From NCBI GenBank assembly GCA_030770535.1, contig JASVEC010000009.1, positions 1,178,001-1,242,000 on the forward strand: a stretch of 64,000 nt of DNA, read 5' to 3'. Below, piece after piece: positions 41,260 to 52,804 of this stretch. The translations under genes and the position numbers were made by a program. Below the pieces are notes generated by a model. The model saw only the letters and a list, made by a program, of their open reading frames with translations. It ran no database searches and was not told where the DNA came from. Position 1 is the first letter of the stretch; each line of letters begins with the position of its first letter. This DNA is from Batkoa obscura. Taxonomy: Eukaryota; Entomophthoromycota; Entomophthoromycetes; Entomophthorales; Batkoaceae.

Positions 41260-44200
41260 TTAATTAAGCAAGTCCTTAATATTTGATCTTGAAGATGCAT
41301 TGGGTTTCCTATTACTATCCTCTTGATTCGGACTACCTCCTTGGAATATATTTAAGTTTGGATTTATAGCTTGATTAGCTCCAGTACGTCTGCGTACTTG
41401 ACCTGCTCCTAAAATTGAATCGTACATACTGATTGGTTGGTTAAGTGATTGATTTTGAATAGGTGCAAGAGAAATATGCTGACCACTTATACTATGACTA
41501 CTTTGAATAGATTGATCATAATATCTTTGAGATGATCTTAGATTATCATCACTTTCATTTTGGATAGATGGATAGTCTATATGAATACGTTCATAATTAT
41601 GACTTCGAAGCTTAGCTTTATCAACATTCTGTGCTTGGTGAGTAGCATTTGCATCTTGATTTCTTTGGTGATTAACTGATTGAAAATGATCTGTCATTTG
41701 ATAACGCTGAGTATATTGAGAATTACTGGATTCTTGTAGCTGAGATGAGATACTTTGCTTTTGGGTTTGGCTATCAAAACGGCTTTGAATCTCATGGTAT
41801 TTATTAAACTGAGATAGTTGTGAGTCATTCGTGTCTTGAGTAGCCTTTGCTGGGTATTTAGCAGTGGAGCTAATATAAGGAGACTCATGCCTATAACCCA
41901 CATTAGATTGACGTGTTTCACCTAACTGTTGGATTGGTTGACTCTGGTCCCTTTCTTTTACATATTGATTCTTATGACTGTATTCAAACCTATTCTCAAT
42001 CTTTCTTGAATCTTGAGGATGTTCATATGGCCTAAAAGAATCCTTAGAACCACTTTGAAGTACGGTATATCCTTTTTCTCTTATTTCTTTTTGGCTTCCT
42101 AAAATACTAGAATGCTTTTTATTTGCATAAACCATTTGTGAAATATGTGGAGAACCTAAACTAATCTCAGATCTTCCTGAATGTTGGGGCTCAATGAATT
42201 TTCCTGGATAAGGCTCATTTAATATCCTAATATTTCTTGATTGATTGTTGGCCCCTTTGGGCCCAGAAGCATTTGGATCACTTTGTATGCTGCTTTGAAC
42301 GAACTGATTATGAGGTATGATCTTAGGTGTGTGAGTATCTTTGCTACCCATTTCGTGCCTTGGGTTATGGATAGCGACTTGTCTAAGTGGTGTCTGTTCA
42401 TACCGACCTGCTTGAGAGAAATCCTTAGTTAATCTTTGGTTTACAGTTCCTTCACGTGGGGAAGACTTATCTCCCGTAAATCGGTCCAAATCTAATTTTG
42501 GTAGGTAATCTTGCCTTAATCCAGCAAATTGGCTGTATCCTTGATCAGCTGGCCTTGAGGTATATTGGTTTGATAGGCTAATATTTTCATTTCGAAGATT
42601 AGGTGGAATTTGATTAGAATGTGAACTTTGGGGGAAAAATTGATTGTGCAGTTGAGTAGGCTTATGAGGTAAGGCGGGTAGTATATTTTCTCTGGAGTTA
42701 ACAGAGCTTCCTTTATTAAAGCCTTCATTAACATTTCTACTCCTGTTATATGATATTTGGTTTTGTAATGCATTAAATTCTGATAATGGGTCACGTTTAT
42801 CAGGAATATTGTTTGGAGTTTGTGCATTGATTATACTTCCTTCCTTTCTAGGTATATTTGCCTCCATACCTTCATTTATGCCAGGAGTCATGGCTGATCT
42901 GGCTGATCTGGCTGATTTTTTTGTGGAAGACCTAATTGCTTTTTTACTTTCTTTTGATGAAGTAAGTGAGGCTGGTAAAGTAAAATCTTGCATATTACCA
43001 CCAGAAGATTTTGAAGAAGGAAGCGTCCCAGTAGATGGTCCAACCATAGCAGGCGGTAGAATAGGTGCGTTTAATTCCATCATTGCTGATATAGCTAAGT
43101 TGTCGCTTTTGGATGGCTTGGATTGGCGGAAATTCTGGTTAATATTCGTATAATCATACTTATTAGTATCGTTTAGCATATTTGAGCCACCGACCTTATA
43201 TGTATCAGTTGGAGGAAGCTGATTATGTCGAATAGGAGGGCGTGATGTTAATGTACCAGATACGTTTGATTGCTGTAAAGCATTCGCAGATGATCTTTCA
43301 GGTCCTGATGCTGGAGCCGGAAGCTCGAAAAATGGAGCAATTGATGGAAATCTAGGAATATTTTTAGAATCAGATTGCGAAGGCAATTGAGCGGAACTTT
43401 CGAGTATGTTTCTAGTCCTTTGTTTTAAATCATGGTTTGTTTGAGGGATATGTTGACTGCTTTCTTGTTTGTCTTTACTCAAGGCTTCAACTTGAAAAGG
43501 TTGGGCAGTACTTTGAGTTCCTGGGAGATAATATGATCTAGCCATACGATGATCAACTAAAGATTCTACTTTATTGGGATTTACTTTAGGATCGAATTGC
43601 CCTCTGTATTGAACTTTTTCATCATCCAGTCCTTGTATTCTAGACTGTATAGTGCTTGGAGTATGTCTGAAAGGATAGTTTGTAGCTCTATTTACTAATG
43701 ATTCTTGTTCATTGTTCATTGTTGTAGAGGCAGCAAGCGGGGGTGGCAATGAAGTAAAGTAGTTTGTATTATTATTTGACGTATTAGAAGACATATTGCT
43801 GCTTTCAGCTTGCTTTGCTCTTATCCTTTCATAAAAGTTAATTGTATTTGGATTGCTAGGCTTAGATAAAGATTCATGTTGAACATTGGACCTACTACCC
43901 TCAACAAATTGGTTATATGCACTTAATGGGTCAGTAGATAAACGATGTGAAGATTCGTTGTGTTGAGAAAACGCTGCTGATATAGGCTTAATTCCTGGAG
44001 GCGGCAATTGAGATGTTTGAGGAGGGCGATCATGACTGAGAGTTAGCTGATTGCGGCTTTGAAAGCTTCCATGAGCAACTGGATAAGGATTTGGATCAGC
44101 AGCTTGCGAAGTGACAGGTAATATCTTTTTATATTTGTTTAAATTATCTGTGATATCTGATGTAAATGATGTTGTTACCTGGGGGTTACTAGAAGGCTGA

Positions 44201-47200
44201 GGATTAATGTTTGATACTGTCCCCTTTGTAAGATTTCTCAGAGCCGATTTCTTTTTCTTACTACTAGAAGGAGGTTGAAAATTATAAAATACGCTTATTC
44301 TTTCCTTCTCGATTTGTGAAAAAGATTTTGGTGGATCAGTACTACTAGATAGCCCTATTGGCTGATTAGGGGTTGGGGTTACTTTATTATCGGAATTAGC
44401 TAAAGGCGTTTCTTCTAGATTGGAGCTTAATTCTTTGTCACTCTCCTTTATCTTTCTTGATTTCCGTGTAATGTCTAATTTATAGCTATCTATCATTGAT
44501 CCCGGCTCGATATCGGCTGGAGGTACAGATGTTTGATCTGACGTCAACTCTTTCCTCGAATTTTTGGTTTTATACTTCTTCCTCTTTTGTTTCTGTTCTA
44601 ATAGAGCTACAGCTGGAATAACTTGATCAGCTTCTTGTTGGATAAGCTCGCTCTTTGAGCTTTCGTTATTATTTTTTTCGACTGGCTCTTCAACTATTCG
44701 AGTAAAATCCTGAGCTTCTTGTGCGCTCGCTTTTATAATCCCTCCATCTAAAGTATTTACTGGTACGTTTTCACCATGAATGTTTTCTTTAGAATTGCTT
44801 TTATCACTCGATTCTGATGCAACATTCGATGGAGTAAGAGAAGTTTCAAGTTTGCTCTGATTACCTTCAATCGCTTCTTTACTACCATCCACCTTTTGAA
44901 CATCCTTTTTCATCACATTATCGAATTGGCTGTCATTGATGACATTATTCAAGTCTTCTTTATTCTTTTGTTGAGATTGACAATCAAGTGAAAGTATGGG
45001 TAAAACAGTTGGTAAAGCAGTGGGTTGATTAACTTTACGTTGAAAAGTATTCATTGGCCTATTTCCTTCATTATGATTATTTGAATCAACTTTACAAACA
45101 TTGAGAGCTTCGTTATTTACCTGTATTTCATCAGTTATCATACTTTTGACAGGCTCTATTTGATTGATTGTACCTTCTGAAGTCAAAATAACATTATTCG
45201 TATTACTACTCTCAATAACAGATTTATTTGAATCAATGCTTTCAATAGAAGGATGATTTGAATTAGCATTTTCTGTCAAAACGCCATTTGAATTAGAATT
45301 CTCAGCAAAAGGATGTGGTAGCATATCATTATTGTTTTTTGGCGATTGGTTGGAAGTTATTTCTACGCTTTCATTTATTACTGGAATTTCTTCATTCAAT
45401 TCCATCGCCAAAGACCCATTATCATTAGTAGGATCTAATTCATTTGATGAGTTTATTAACTGTTGTGATTCTTCAATTTCACTTTGATTTTCAATTAAAT
45501 CGTCTATTGTATTAGAAACACTCATGCTATTTTGCTCATCCGAATTCAATTCCGGTTCTAAAAAACAATTAGTTTAACTATTACTATAAATCAAATAAAT
45601 ATACTTACCTATAAACTGTGCCTCAATATGATTTAATAATTCATTAATGCTTTCACCGGTAGCAAAACGATTAAGTTCAGTTATATTTTGTGAAGAGCGT
45701 CCTATGTCTAATTCTCTATAAGTTATTACATGAGGATCGTTATCTATTTCATTTGCCAACTCCCGGTGAATACTATTAAGAGATTCACTATCAACCTTAA
45801 TAAGGTGTAATAAAGAATAGATAGGATTAGCAACGACTCTTTGACTACGTATTACATCATCCTTGATATTTAAAAGCTCCGAGATTAAAAGTATTGGATG
45901 AATTGTGTTACGATTACGGTAATTTCTAGTAATGCCAATAAGAATGTTATTAAGTAGTAGCTTTGAATTAGGAAGATCCTTGATCAATTTTAACACATAA
46001 TTCAATTGACTAAATGGACTATTTATAAAAAGGAAAGAAGATACATGAACATTTCGAAGTTCTAACTTTTTTGAGTTAGGCTGGATCCAATCAAGCATAA
46101 GTGTCTGTTTAATTTTAGTTGGTAAGAAATTGAAAGTAGTGAGTGATGATAATACTAGTTGGTATTTTTCGTTTATTTTTATAGCGAAAGTATATGCAAA
46201 TTTATTGCTTTCATTAAATAATAACAAGCCAAAATATTTGAGCTCAAACATATCCTTAATCAAAGCTTCGAAGTCATCTCCTAAATCATTAGGAAAATAT
46301 CGATTGTTTGAATTATAATTTATATAGCCCTGTATGTTGTTTTTTTCTATGTCTGTTTCTCGCCATTTTAATAGCTTTATTAATTGAACTGAGTTAGAAT
46401 CATGCTTATAATCAAGAAAGTTTATGATCTGAATCGGAAACTTCTTTTTACTACATTTTAAAATGAGCCCATACTCTACATAATGCTTTTCAAATATAGT
46501 ATTATAAAGTAATGTAAATTTTGGTTCTAAAAGCCCAACTACATCTTTTGTTATAAATTCAATTTTAGAAAAGTTTGCTTTCGAGGTTGGGGCGGAAGCA
46601 AGATCAAACCAAGAAAATCTTTCATCATCAAGGCATCTATCGGATTGGAAATCAAACGTAAATATTAAAATTCTATTTCTTAAAGGTGAAAGAAGTCTTT
46701 TAACTCTTTGAGGCTCAATATCAGTGAACACCCATATATAGCTATGTGCTCCATTAATTGAAGACATGGATAAGGCTTTTATCCAGCTTGGTGAATTAGT
46801 TTCCGTTATTATGCTACCATTTTCTCTAAATTTTGTTAATATTTGTTGAAATGAATATTAGAATTACTTACGTTTCATTTAAAATACTTTCTAGAAATGC
46901 TTCCTGTTGGAGATTGTTTTTAAACTCACGATTTGACTTTACCCAATTAAATGAATGGAATTGAATTTTATCTTTTCCAATTAAATAATAATAAGCTTGG
47001 CAAATTGCTAAAAATAAAAATTAGTTCATTGAATATGATTGGTTAAAAAATGATATAAATAGCTGCTTGGTGGTTTCTACAACAATGTTGTTTTTTTAAA
47101 TAAACTATAGTATTATAAATTCAAGCGTATAAATTAAATTGTTCAATTTAACTCCTTTAAAATTTATTTAAAGAGCATTCTTTTTCAATGATTTAACTTA

Positions 47201-47345
47201 TACTTCAGCTTTTATCATTTCATTTGAATTGAAATATTACTCTACCTGTTTTGACTAATTCTTGCTGCTCTCTGTAAGCATCTGGAGTTGTAGAATTAGA
47301 GTTTAATGAGAAAAATATTGTATCATATTTATATGGCTCAAACAT
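41260..47345 (-). CDS. very large unrecognised protein with folded N-terminus and long Gln/Asn/Ser-rich tail
   Basis: Four exons join in frame (46246-independent phases checked): 47246-47345, 46872-47007, 45609-46825 and 41260-45557, giving 1916 aa. I do not recognise it with confidence. Residues 1 to about 480 look folded: an opening strand FEPYKYDTIFFSLNSNS, helix REQQELVKTAICQAYYYLIG, strand KIQFHSFNWVKS and later SYIWVFTDIEPQRVKRLL, RILIFTFDF. That strand-helix order and the FTD segment are reminiscent of a von Willebrand A-like fold, as at the N-terminus of Treslin/TICRR, which also has a long disordered tail; this is a weak structural guess. Residues 480-1916 are disordered, rich in Ser, Asn, Gln, Pro, with Lys/Arg patches (KQKRKKYKTKNSRKE, KKAIRSSTKKSARSARSA) that could be nuclear signals. 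The end is SRSNIKDLLN. Frame is fully open, so it is a real gene. Confidence 0.85.
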
Positions 47346-47569
47346 ATTAAGAAACACTATATTACTAAATTAAATAATATTAGTGATTTTGTACTTTTAG
47401 TGTTATCAATTGTATTTTTAATATCTTGCTTTGATTAAGCAAAACTTAAGATACAATATCGTGTATAGTTCGCTTACATAAATTGATAAGCCCTAAGCTT
47501 ATTTTCATTTCAAAATAAAGAAAATGAAGAAAATTTCTCCTCTATTTATACCCCTTCGCTCATGTTTTG

Positions 47570-47603
47570 ATTGGTTGCATGCACTTATATTGATCACCAA
47601 TCA
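47570..47603. promoter_or_regulatory. CCAAT boxes upstream of the large 1916-aa gene
   Basis: ATTGG at 47570-47574 and CCAATCA at 47597-47603, about 225-255 bp upstream of the ATG; more CCAAT/ATTGG motifs lie near 47660 and 47710. Likely NF-Y/Hap-type promoter; inferred. Confidence 0.4.
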
Positions 47604-49071
47604 AATCACAATGACTGAACTTCTTAGTAGGGTGTATTTTACCGGAATATAATTTAAAGCAACCAATAATATTTCGTAAGAGGATTTTCCTAAGAAAATT
47701 TTGAGGGTGCAATTGGTTGAATTCACTTTTTAAGGAAAAAATAAAACTTGAATCTTTAATTCTTTTCCTATATGATTAAAGCACCAGTATTATTTCATAT
47801 TAAGACCCAAAATTATTATTAAACAGGATGACCCCAACGTATTGGTTTGAAAATGTACGATGGGAGATTATAAGTAATGCGTGATAATAAGAATAAAAAG
47901 TCATTTAAAAATTAAAAACTTTATTATTGAAAATAATTTAATTAAACTGCTTTCTATTCAATAAAAATTATCTTTAAGGTAAAATCACACTTGAATATTA
48001 CGTAACTGTGAAAATAAATCTAATAGATTAATTTGTTTGTAATTTATTTAATCTAAAATTTCATAACTCAAGATTAAATTCATATAAAGTTGTTATCAAA
48101 TGTCAATCTATAAAGCCATAAAAATAGAAAAATAGCACTACCACAATAAAAACGATAAAAACTTAGCAAATAAAAAGAAATTAAGCACAAACTTTCAATT
48201 AAAATATATAATTTTCATTATAAGTATCATAGTTTAAAGAGCTCAGTTTTTTTAGGAATTAATGTGATTCATTTCTAAACTCTAAAAATAATAAAAGGTT
48301 CTAACTACCCCCTAAAAATTCGTATTATATAAATCATACCAAAATAATACTATAGTATATAATGATTAAAATAACTGCTAATAATGAAAATTAGCTTCAT
48401 ACTTATAGAAATAAACTTATTTGTTACTTAGATAGAATTAAAGCTTTGAAATTAACTTTAATGTTATATTATTTCAATTTACTTAATATATTTTAAAATA
48501 AACAATCTAAAATTAACTATTATATCATTTTAATTAAAGATGAATCCATAATGAAGATGTTAATCTTATATCAGTTTGTTTTAATTCAATTATAACATAT
48601 TTTCTTTGTAAAGTTATATAAACTATTGTAGCGTTTTGATACCATTTTATAGACCCAAAAATATTTTGAAGTAAAATAACTTTGTCCTAAATGACTTATA
48701 TATGTCAAAGGTTATCAATTTAAAAAAACCAATTAGTAAATTTGGAAGTAAAAAACTGAAAGTTGATTAAAGTCTGCAAAAATAATTAGAGTATTTGTCA
48801 ATGTCTAAGCCAGGCTTTAAAGCAATAGCATACAAATAACAATTGTAAAAAACCCAATTCTTTTGTTTAATTTAAGGCAATAACTTGTCGCCATAAAGAA
48901 TAAAAAAATTTGAGTACATTTTGTAAATAAATTGACCAATAGAAATAAGCCGAAGTAAAGGAAAAAGTAGGTAGCTAAGTTTAAGATATTAAAATAGTGG
49001 CTACGTAGCTAACGAGCTTTTCTTTTATTCATTAAATCTAAAAGAAGAGCCCAGCCTTTAATAAACAACCA
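47604..49071. other. divergent intergenic region
   Basis: AT-rich region between two divergent genes. CCAAT at 48936-48940 lies about 130 bp before the next start. No gene, RNA or repeat recognised. Confidence 0.55.
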
Positions 49072-50316
49072 ATGATTAGTATCATGAAAAACATAACGAA
49101 TAAGAATCATAAATATAGCTTAAGGAGCTCGGAAAAGAAGTCAAATTTAAAAGATGGTGGCCAGATAAAAGGAAATGGTGATATCAAAGGAACGGTGGGA
49201 AGGAACGAATCTTTATTGAAAAGGAAAGCTGACCCTGTTTTAAAAGAAATAAAAGCTGAAGATAATAAAAGAAAATTCACAAAGCAAACAAACTCAAATT
49301 CAAAAAATAACTTTAGTACTGAGGCCTCAAGGATAAAGCTAACTAACGATCAAAAAGCTATAACAAGTAGTCATAGGAAAATAGAAAATAAGAGCTTTAA
49401 AAACTCGCCTAGGCTTTTACAATTAAGCATAAAGAATAACAGAGAGCTTGAACCCCCAAAGAAGAGGAGGGATTCTAGCAGCAAAAGGGCAAAAAGTGAA
49501 AAGAATAATAGTAATTTATAAAGTTTGTATATTTAATAAAGCTAAAATATCACTATAGATAATGAAAAGAAAGAAGAGACAGATAAAGTTATTTTATTAT
49601 ACGATGAAAACAAATTTAACGTAAAGGAGCCAAATAAACCTATATTTAACAATGCTGAAACTAGAACTAATAGCCCTTTTGAAAATCTTTTACAACCTAA
49701 ACCAATGAAGCTTTCTGAGTTAAATGCTGAAGCAGAACCAACTGCTAGGATTCTTCTTACTCGCTTTGATGGAAGGCGAACTTCCGTTCGGGTAATTAAT
49801 AGTAAACTTCATAATAATAAACTTATAAAATTTAAGGAAAGTGATGAACTTGATTTCCATACATCAATCAATAAAATCGGAGAAAGGTATGAGTCAAAGT
49901 TAATTAATAGAGAGTTAGAAATGAGAAAACATCAAGAGTATACGGAAAAGGTTATAAAAGAACAGCAGGATTATTATAAATATAACCAAAGGAACCCGAT
50001 TGGACTACATAACCTATCAAATATATCCTTATTTAATGACTTATCTGAAGTTGACTATTGTCCCAATACAATACCAGTTTCTAGTCTAGATTCAAATATT
50101 AGAAACACCATTTTGTCCCAAAGGCACCCATCACGTATTTTAGGAGAACCTAAGCTAATTTCTTTAAGTGAGTTAAGTGGAGTAGTTCGACCCAAACAGC
50201 CCAACTTTTTTTATCGCTTATTGGACTCGCAATATGTCAAACAAAGTTTAAATGAAAACCCACAAGATTTTGAGTCAACTTTTAAGCAATTTAAAAAGAT
50301 GCAGGAAAACAAATGA
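49072..50316 (+). CDS. unrecognised basic protein, probably nuclear
   Basis: Two exons, 49072-49510 and 49559-50316, joined by a 48-bp GT...AG intron that keeps phase, giving 398 aa. I recognise no domain. The N-terminal 150 residues are disordered and very rich in Lys, Asn and Ser, with clusters such as PPKKRRDSSSKRAK that look like a bipartite nuclear localisation signal. The second half looks more structured: TARILLTRFDGRRTSVRVIN followed by a charged helix (ESKLINRELEMRKHQEYTEK) that may form a coiled coil, and a C-terminus PKQPNFFYRLLDSQYVKQSL. The start could instead be the second ATG at 49084. The 278-bp gap to the UFD1-type gene is short and both run the same way. Confidence 0.75.
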
Positions 50317-50594
50317 ACTATTTGCTATCTTATTGCTTTTACTAACATTAATTCATATAATTAAAGCTAAGTTATTTCGTTGCTTATTGTTATATATTTT
50401 TTACTGTTTGATTTATTTTAATATTTTTAATCTAGGAATTTTAAGCATTTTTTATTAACGTAATTAGCCAAATTTGCAATACTTATAATAATTTCAAATC
50501 AAAAAGCTAATATTATTAATAGTGGAATGTTTAAGCAAAAATTGAGTATAAAACAAAACTAAAGTGATGCTTTTTAATAAATTTGTATAAAAAA

Positions 50595-52523
50595 ATGAGT
50601 AGCAATAATGAAGTTTGGAAAAGAGAATTAGGCGTTGAGGTAGCAGAAGATTTGAATGGTGGGGATAAGATTATTTTACCAGCTGACGTATTAGAAGAAC
50701 TTTTAGAGCTATATGACCATAACTTACCCACACCATTAACATTTAAAATATCAACCCATGAAAACAGTTTCGTTCACTGTGGCGTTAGAGAGTTTAGTAG
50801 TCAAGATGGCACTATAATAATACCTCCTTGGATATATGAGTTTTTTAATGGTAATGATACTACTATTAATAAGCTAATTTTAGAGTCAGTTCAACTTCCT
50901 AAAGGAAAATGGGCAAAATTTGTTCCTTTAGAAGATGATTTTTTACTGGTTAAAGATCTTAGGGTTATGTTTGAATCTTCTTTAAGAGCCAATTTCACTG
51001 CTTTAACTCAAGGACAGATACTTCATACTCGCTATGCGTCTAAGGATTATAAGTTTAGAGTCGATGAGTTGAAACCTGAAATGGCAGTTAATATAATAGA
51101 TACGGATTTAGAAATTGATATTGAAACACCGATTAATTTTTTACAAGGCACTTCAAGTTCAAAAAATATAACTAAAAAGCCAAAAATTCAAGAAGTTAAA
51201 GTAGATATCGTTAATTCATTTAAGTTAGGTAAAGGGGAATCAATGCAGTATCAATTTTTATGGCCAAAGACAACTTCTTTCAAGGTTGTTTTAAAGGCTT
51301 TTGGTATCACTGGGCCTAATGCTTTCTTAATATCTGGTGTAACAGAAGCTTCAATTAATAGCCATATTTGGGCCTCCTTTGGTTCACAAAATGAAAAAAC
51401 AATTACTGTCAAAAAGGATGACCCTGCATATAGAGCCCCTTATCATTACAGTTTAACTGTAACAAGCAATAGTGAGTTAACTTTTAACTTGATAATAGAG
51501 GAGTATGATGAATCAGATACCATTCAAGAACCAGCTCCCATCAAAGAAGACGAAGTTTTATGTACAACGTGTAACAGGATAATACCTAAATCTAGCTTTA
51601 CTTTACATACCAATTTCTGTGCACGTAACAACAAAGTTTGTGCCATTTGTAATAAAGTGTTCAAATCAAATGAAATAGATCAACATTGGCATTGTGAGCT
51701 ATGTTTTATGGGTGGAAACTCAGGAGATGATGATATACATTATGAGTTTTGTCATACAATTAATCACTGTGAGTGTGGTTCTGAACTAGAAGGAAAACAT
51801 GGGTTAGCAAGGCACAAAATTTTGGACTGTCCTAATAGACTCGTAGAGTGTCGCTTTTGTCATGATCTAGTACCATATAACAAAAAATCATCTGATCCAG
51901 CGGATTGGGAGTTTGACTTAACGGAGCATGAATCTTATTGTGGAAATAGAACAATCACATGTTCCAAATGTAATAGACATGTCTCGTTAAAAAAAGTGGG
52001 GTTACATGCCAAATATCACGAGTTTATGAAGCAAAACCAACCACTACCGTTTCAAAAATGTTCAAATAGTAACTGTATTAAAGAGCAGACCGGGGATACT
52101 AATGAAATGAGGTTGTGTCAAGCGTGCTTTTATCCCATTTGGTCACCAGATTATGACCCCGACAATAAAGCGCTTAGGAAAAGGGTAGCTTTACGCTATC
52201 ACAATCAGTTGGTTAAAGGATGTCAAAATCAATGGTGTAAAAACCAATACTGTGCAACAGCTACAAAGGACCCATTAAACCCCAATGTGGCAGCAGCTAA
52301 GTTGATACCCTTATTAAAAATTCCTTTGTTAAAAGGCCAAGAATGTCACTTTTGTGTGGATAAAAGTACTACGTTTAAAATGGAACTTGTGAATAAACTC
52401 AAACATGAAAGTAACGGATTGTACCCAGTTGAATGGTATATTAAAGCTTTAACTATAAATGAAACTGATTTCAAAGAGTGCCTAAAATGGCTTCGAGCCA
52501 ATGCTCCAACGACAAGGAGTTAG
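50595..52523 (+). CDS. UFD1-domain protein with TRAF/C2H2-type zinc fingers
   Basis: 642 aa, single exon; ATG at 50595 (the upstream in-frame TTG is not a credible eukaryotic start). Residues about 20-190 are a UFD1 N-domain: GGDKIILPADVLEELL, LTFKI, CGVREFSSQDGTIIIPPWIY, LPKGKWAKFVPL and LRANFTALTQGQILH, the double-psi barrel surface by which Ufd1 binds Cdc48 and ubiquitin. A middle beta domain (about 220-310) follows. Then comes a Cys/His-rich array (about 325-500): LCTTCNRIIPKSSFTLHTNF, VCAICNKVF, HCECGSELE, CRFCHDLVPY and CSKCNRHV, of TRAF/C2H2 type. The same order (UFD1 then zinc fingers) is known in plant PRLI-interacting factor K-like proteins and in some fungal proteins, and is distinct from true Ufd1. 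It is likely a ubiquitin or Cdc48 adaptor. Convergent with the NELF-B gene, 281 bp apart. Confidence 0.85.
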   Translation: MSSNNEVWKRELGVEVAEDLNGGDKIILPADVLEELLELYDHNLPTPLTFKISTHENSFVHCGVREFSSQDGTIIIPPWIYEFFNGNDTTINKLILESVQLPKGKWAKFVPLEDDFLLVKDLRVMFESSLRANFTALTQGQILHTRYASKDYKFRVDELKPEMAVNIIDTDLEIDIETPINFLQGTSSSKNITKKPKIQEVKVDIVNSFKLGKGESMQYQFLWPKTTSFKVVLKAFGITGPNAFLISGVTEASINSHIWASFGSQNEKTITVKKDDPAYRAPYHYSLTVTSNSELTFNLIIEEYDESDTIQEPAPIKEDEVLCTTCNRIIPKSSFTLHTNFCARNNKVCAICNKVFKSNEIDQHWHCELCFMGGNSGDDDIHYEFCHTINHCECGSELEGKHGLARHKILDCPNRLVECRFCHDLVPYNKKSSDPADWEFDLTEHESYCGNRTITCSKCNRHVSLKKVGLHAKYHEFMKQNQPLPFQKCSNSNCIKEQTGDTNEMRLCQACFYPIWSPDYDPDNKALRKRVALRYHNQLVKGCQNQWCKNQYCATATKDPLNPNVAAAKLIPLLKIPLLKGQECHFCVDKSTTFKMELVNKLKHESNGLYPVEWYIKALTINETDFKECLKWLRANAPTTRS

Positions 52524-52804
52524 GAATGATATTTGAGTGTTTAGTATAGCTTTTGGCATCAATTAAAAAATAAAGTGAAATTTGATGAATCAACTTTGTT
52601 GTTTTAAACATAATCAGCAATTACTTATTTTGACTATAATAACTTTTTAAGAATTATAAATGATATTTGAAAAAAAAATAAAGTAGAACACCAAATTTTA
52701 TGATTAATTAATCTATCCTAGATGAATGTAGTAATTAGAGAAACAGTTTACGAAACGTAGAAATGAATAGCATTTTGGCTTGAATAAAGAAATGAGAAAA
52801 GAGG

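Noticed and set aside
50583-50594. N-terminal extension of the UFD1-type protein from a TTG codon
   Set aside because: TTG is not a normal eukaryotic start and an ATG follows four codons later.
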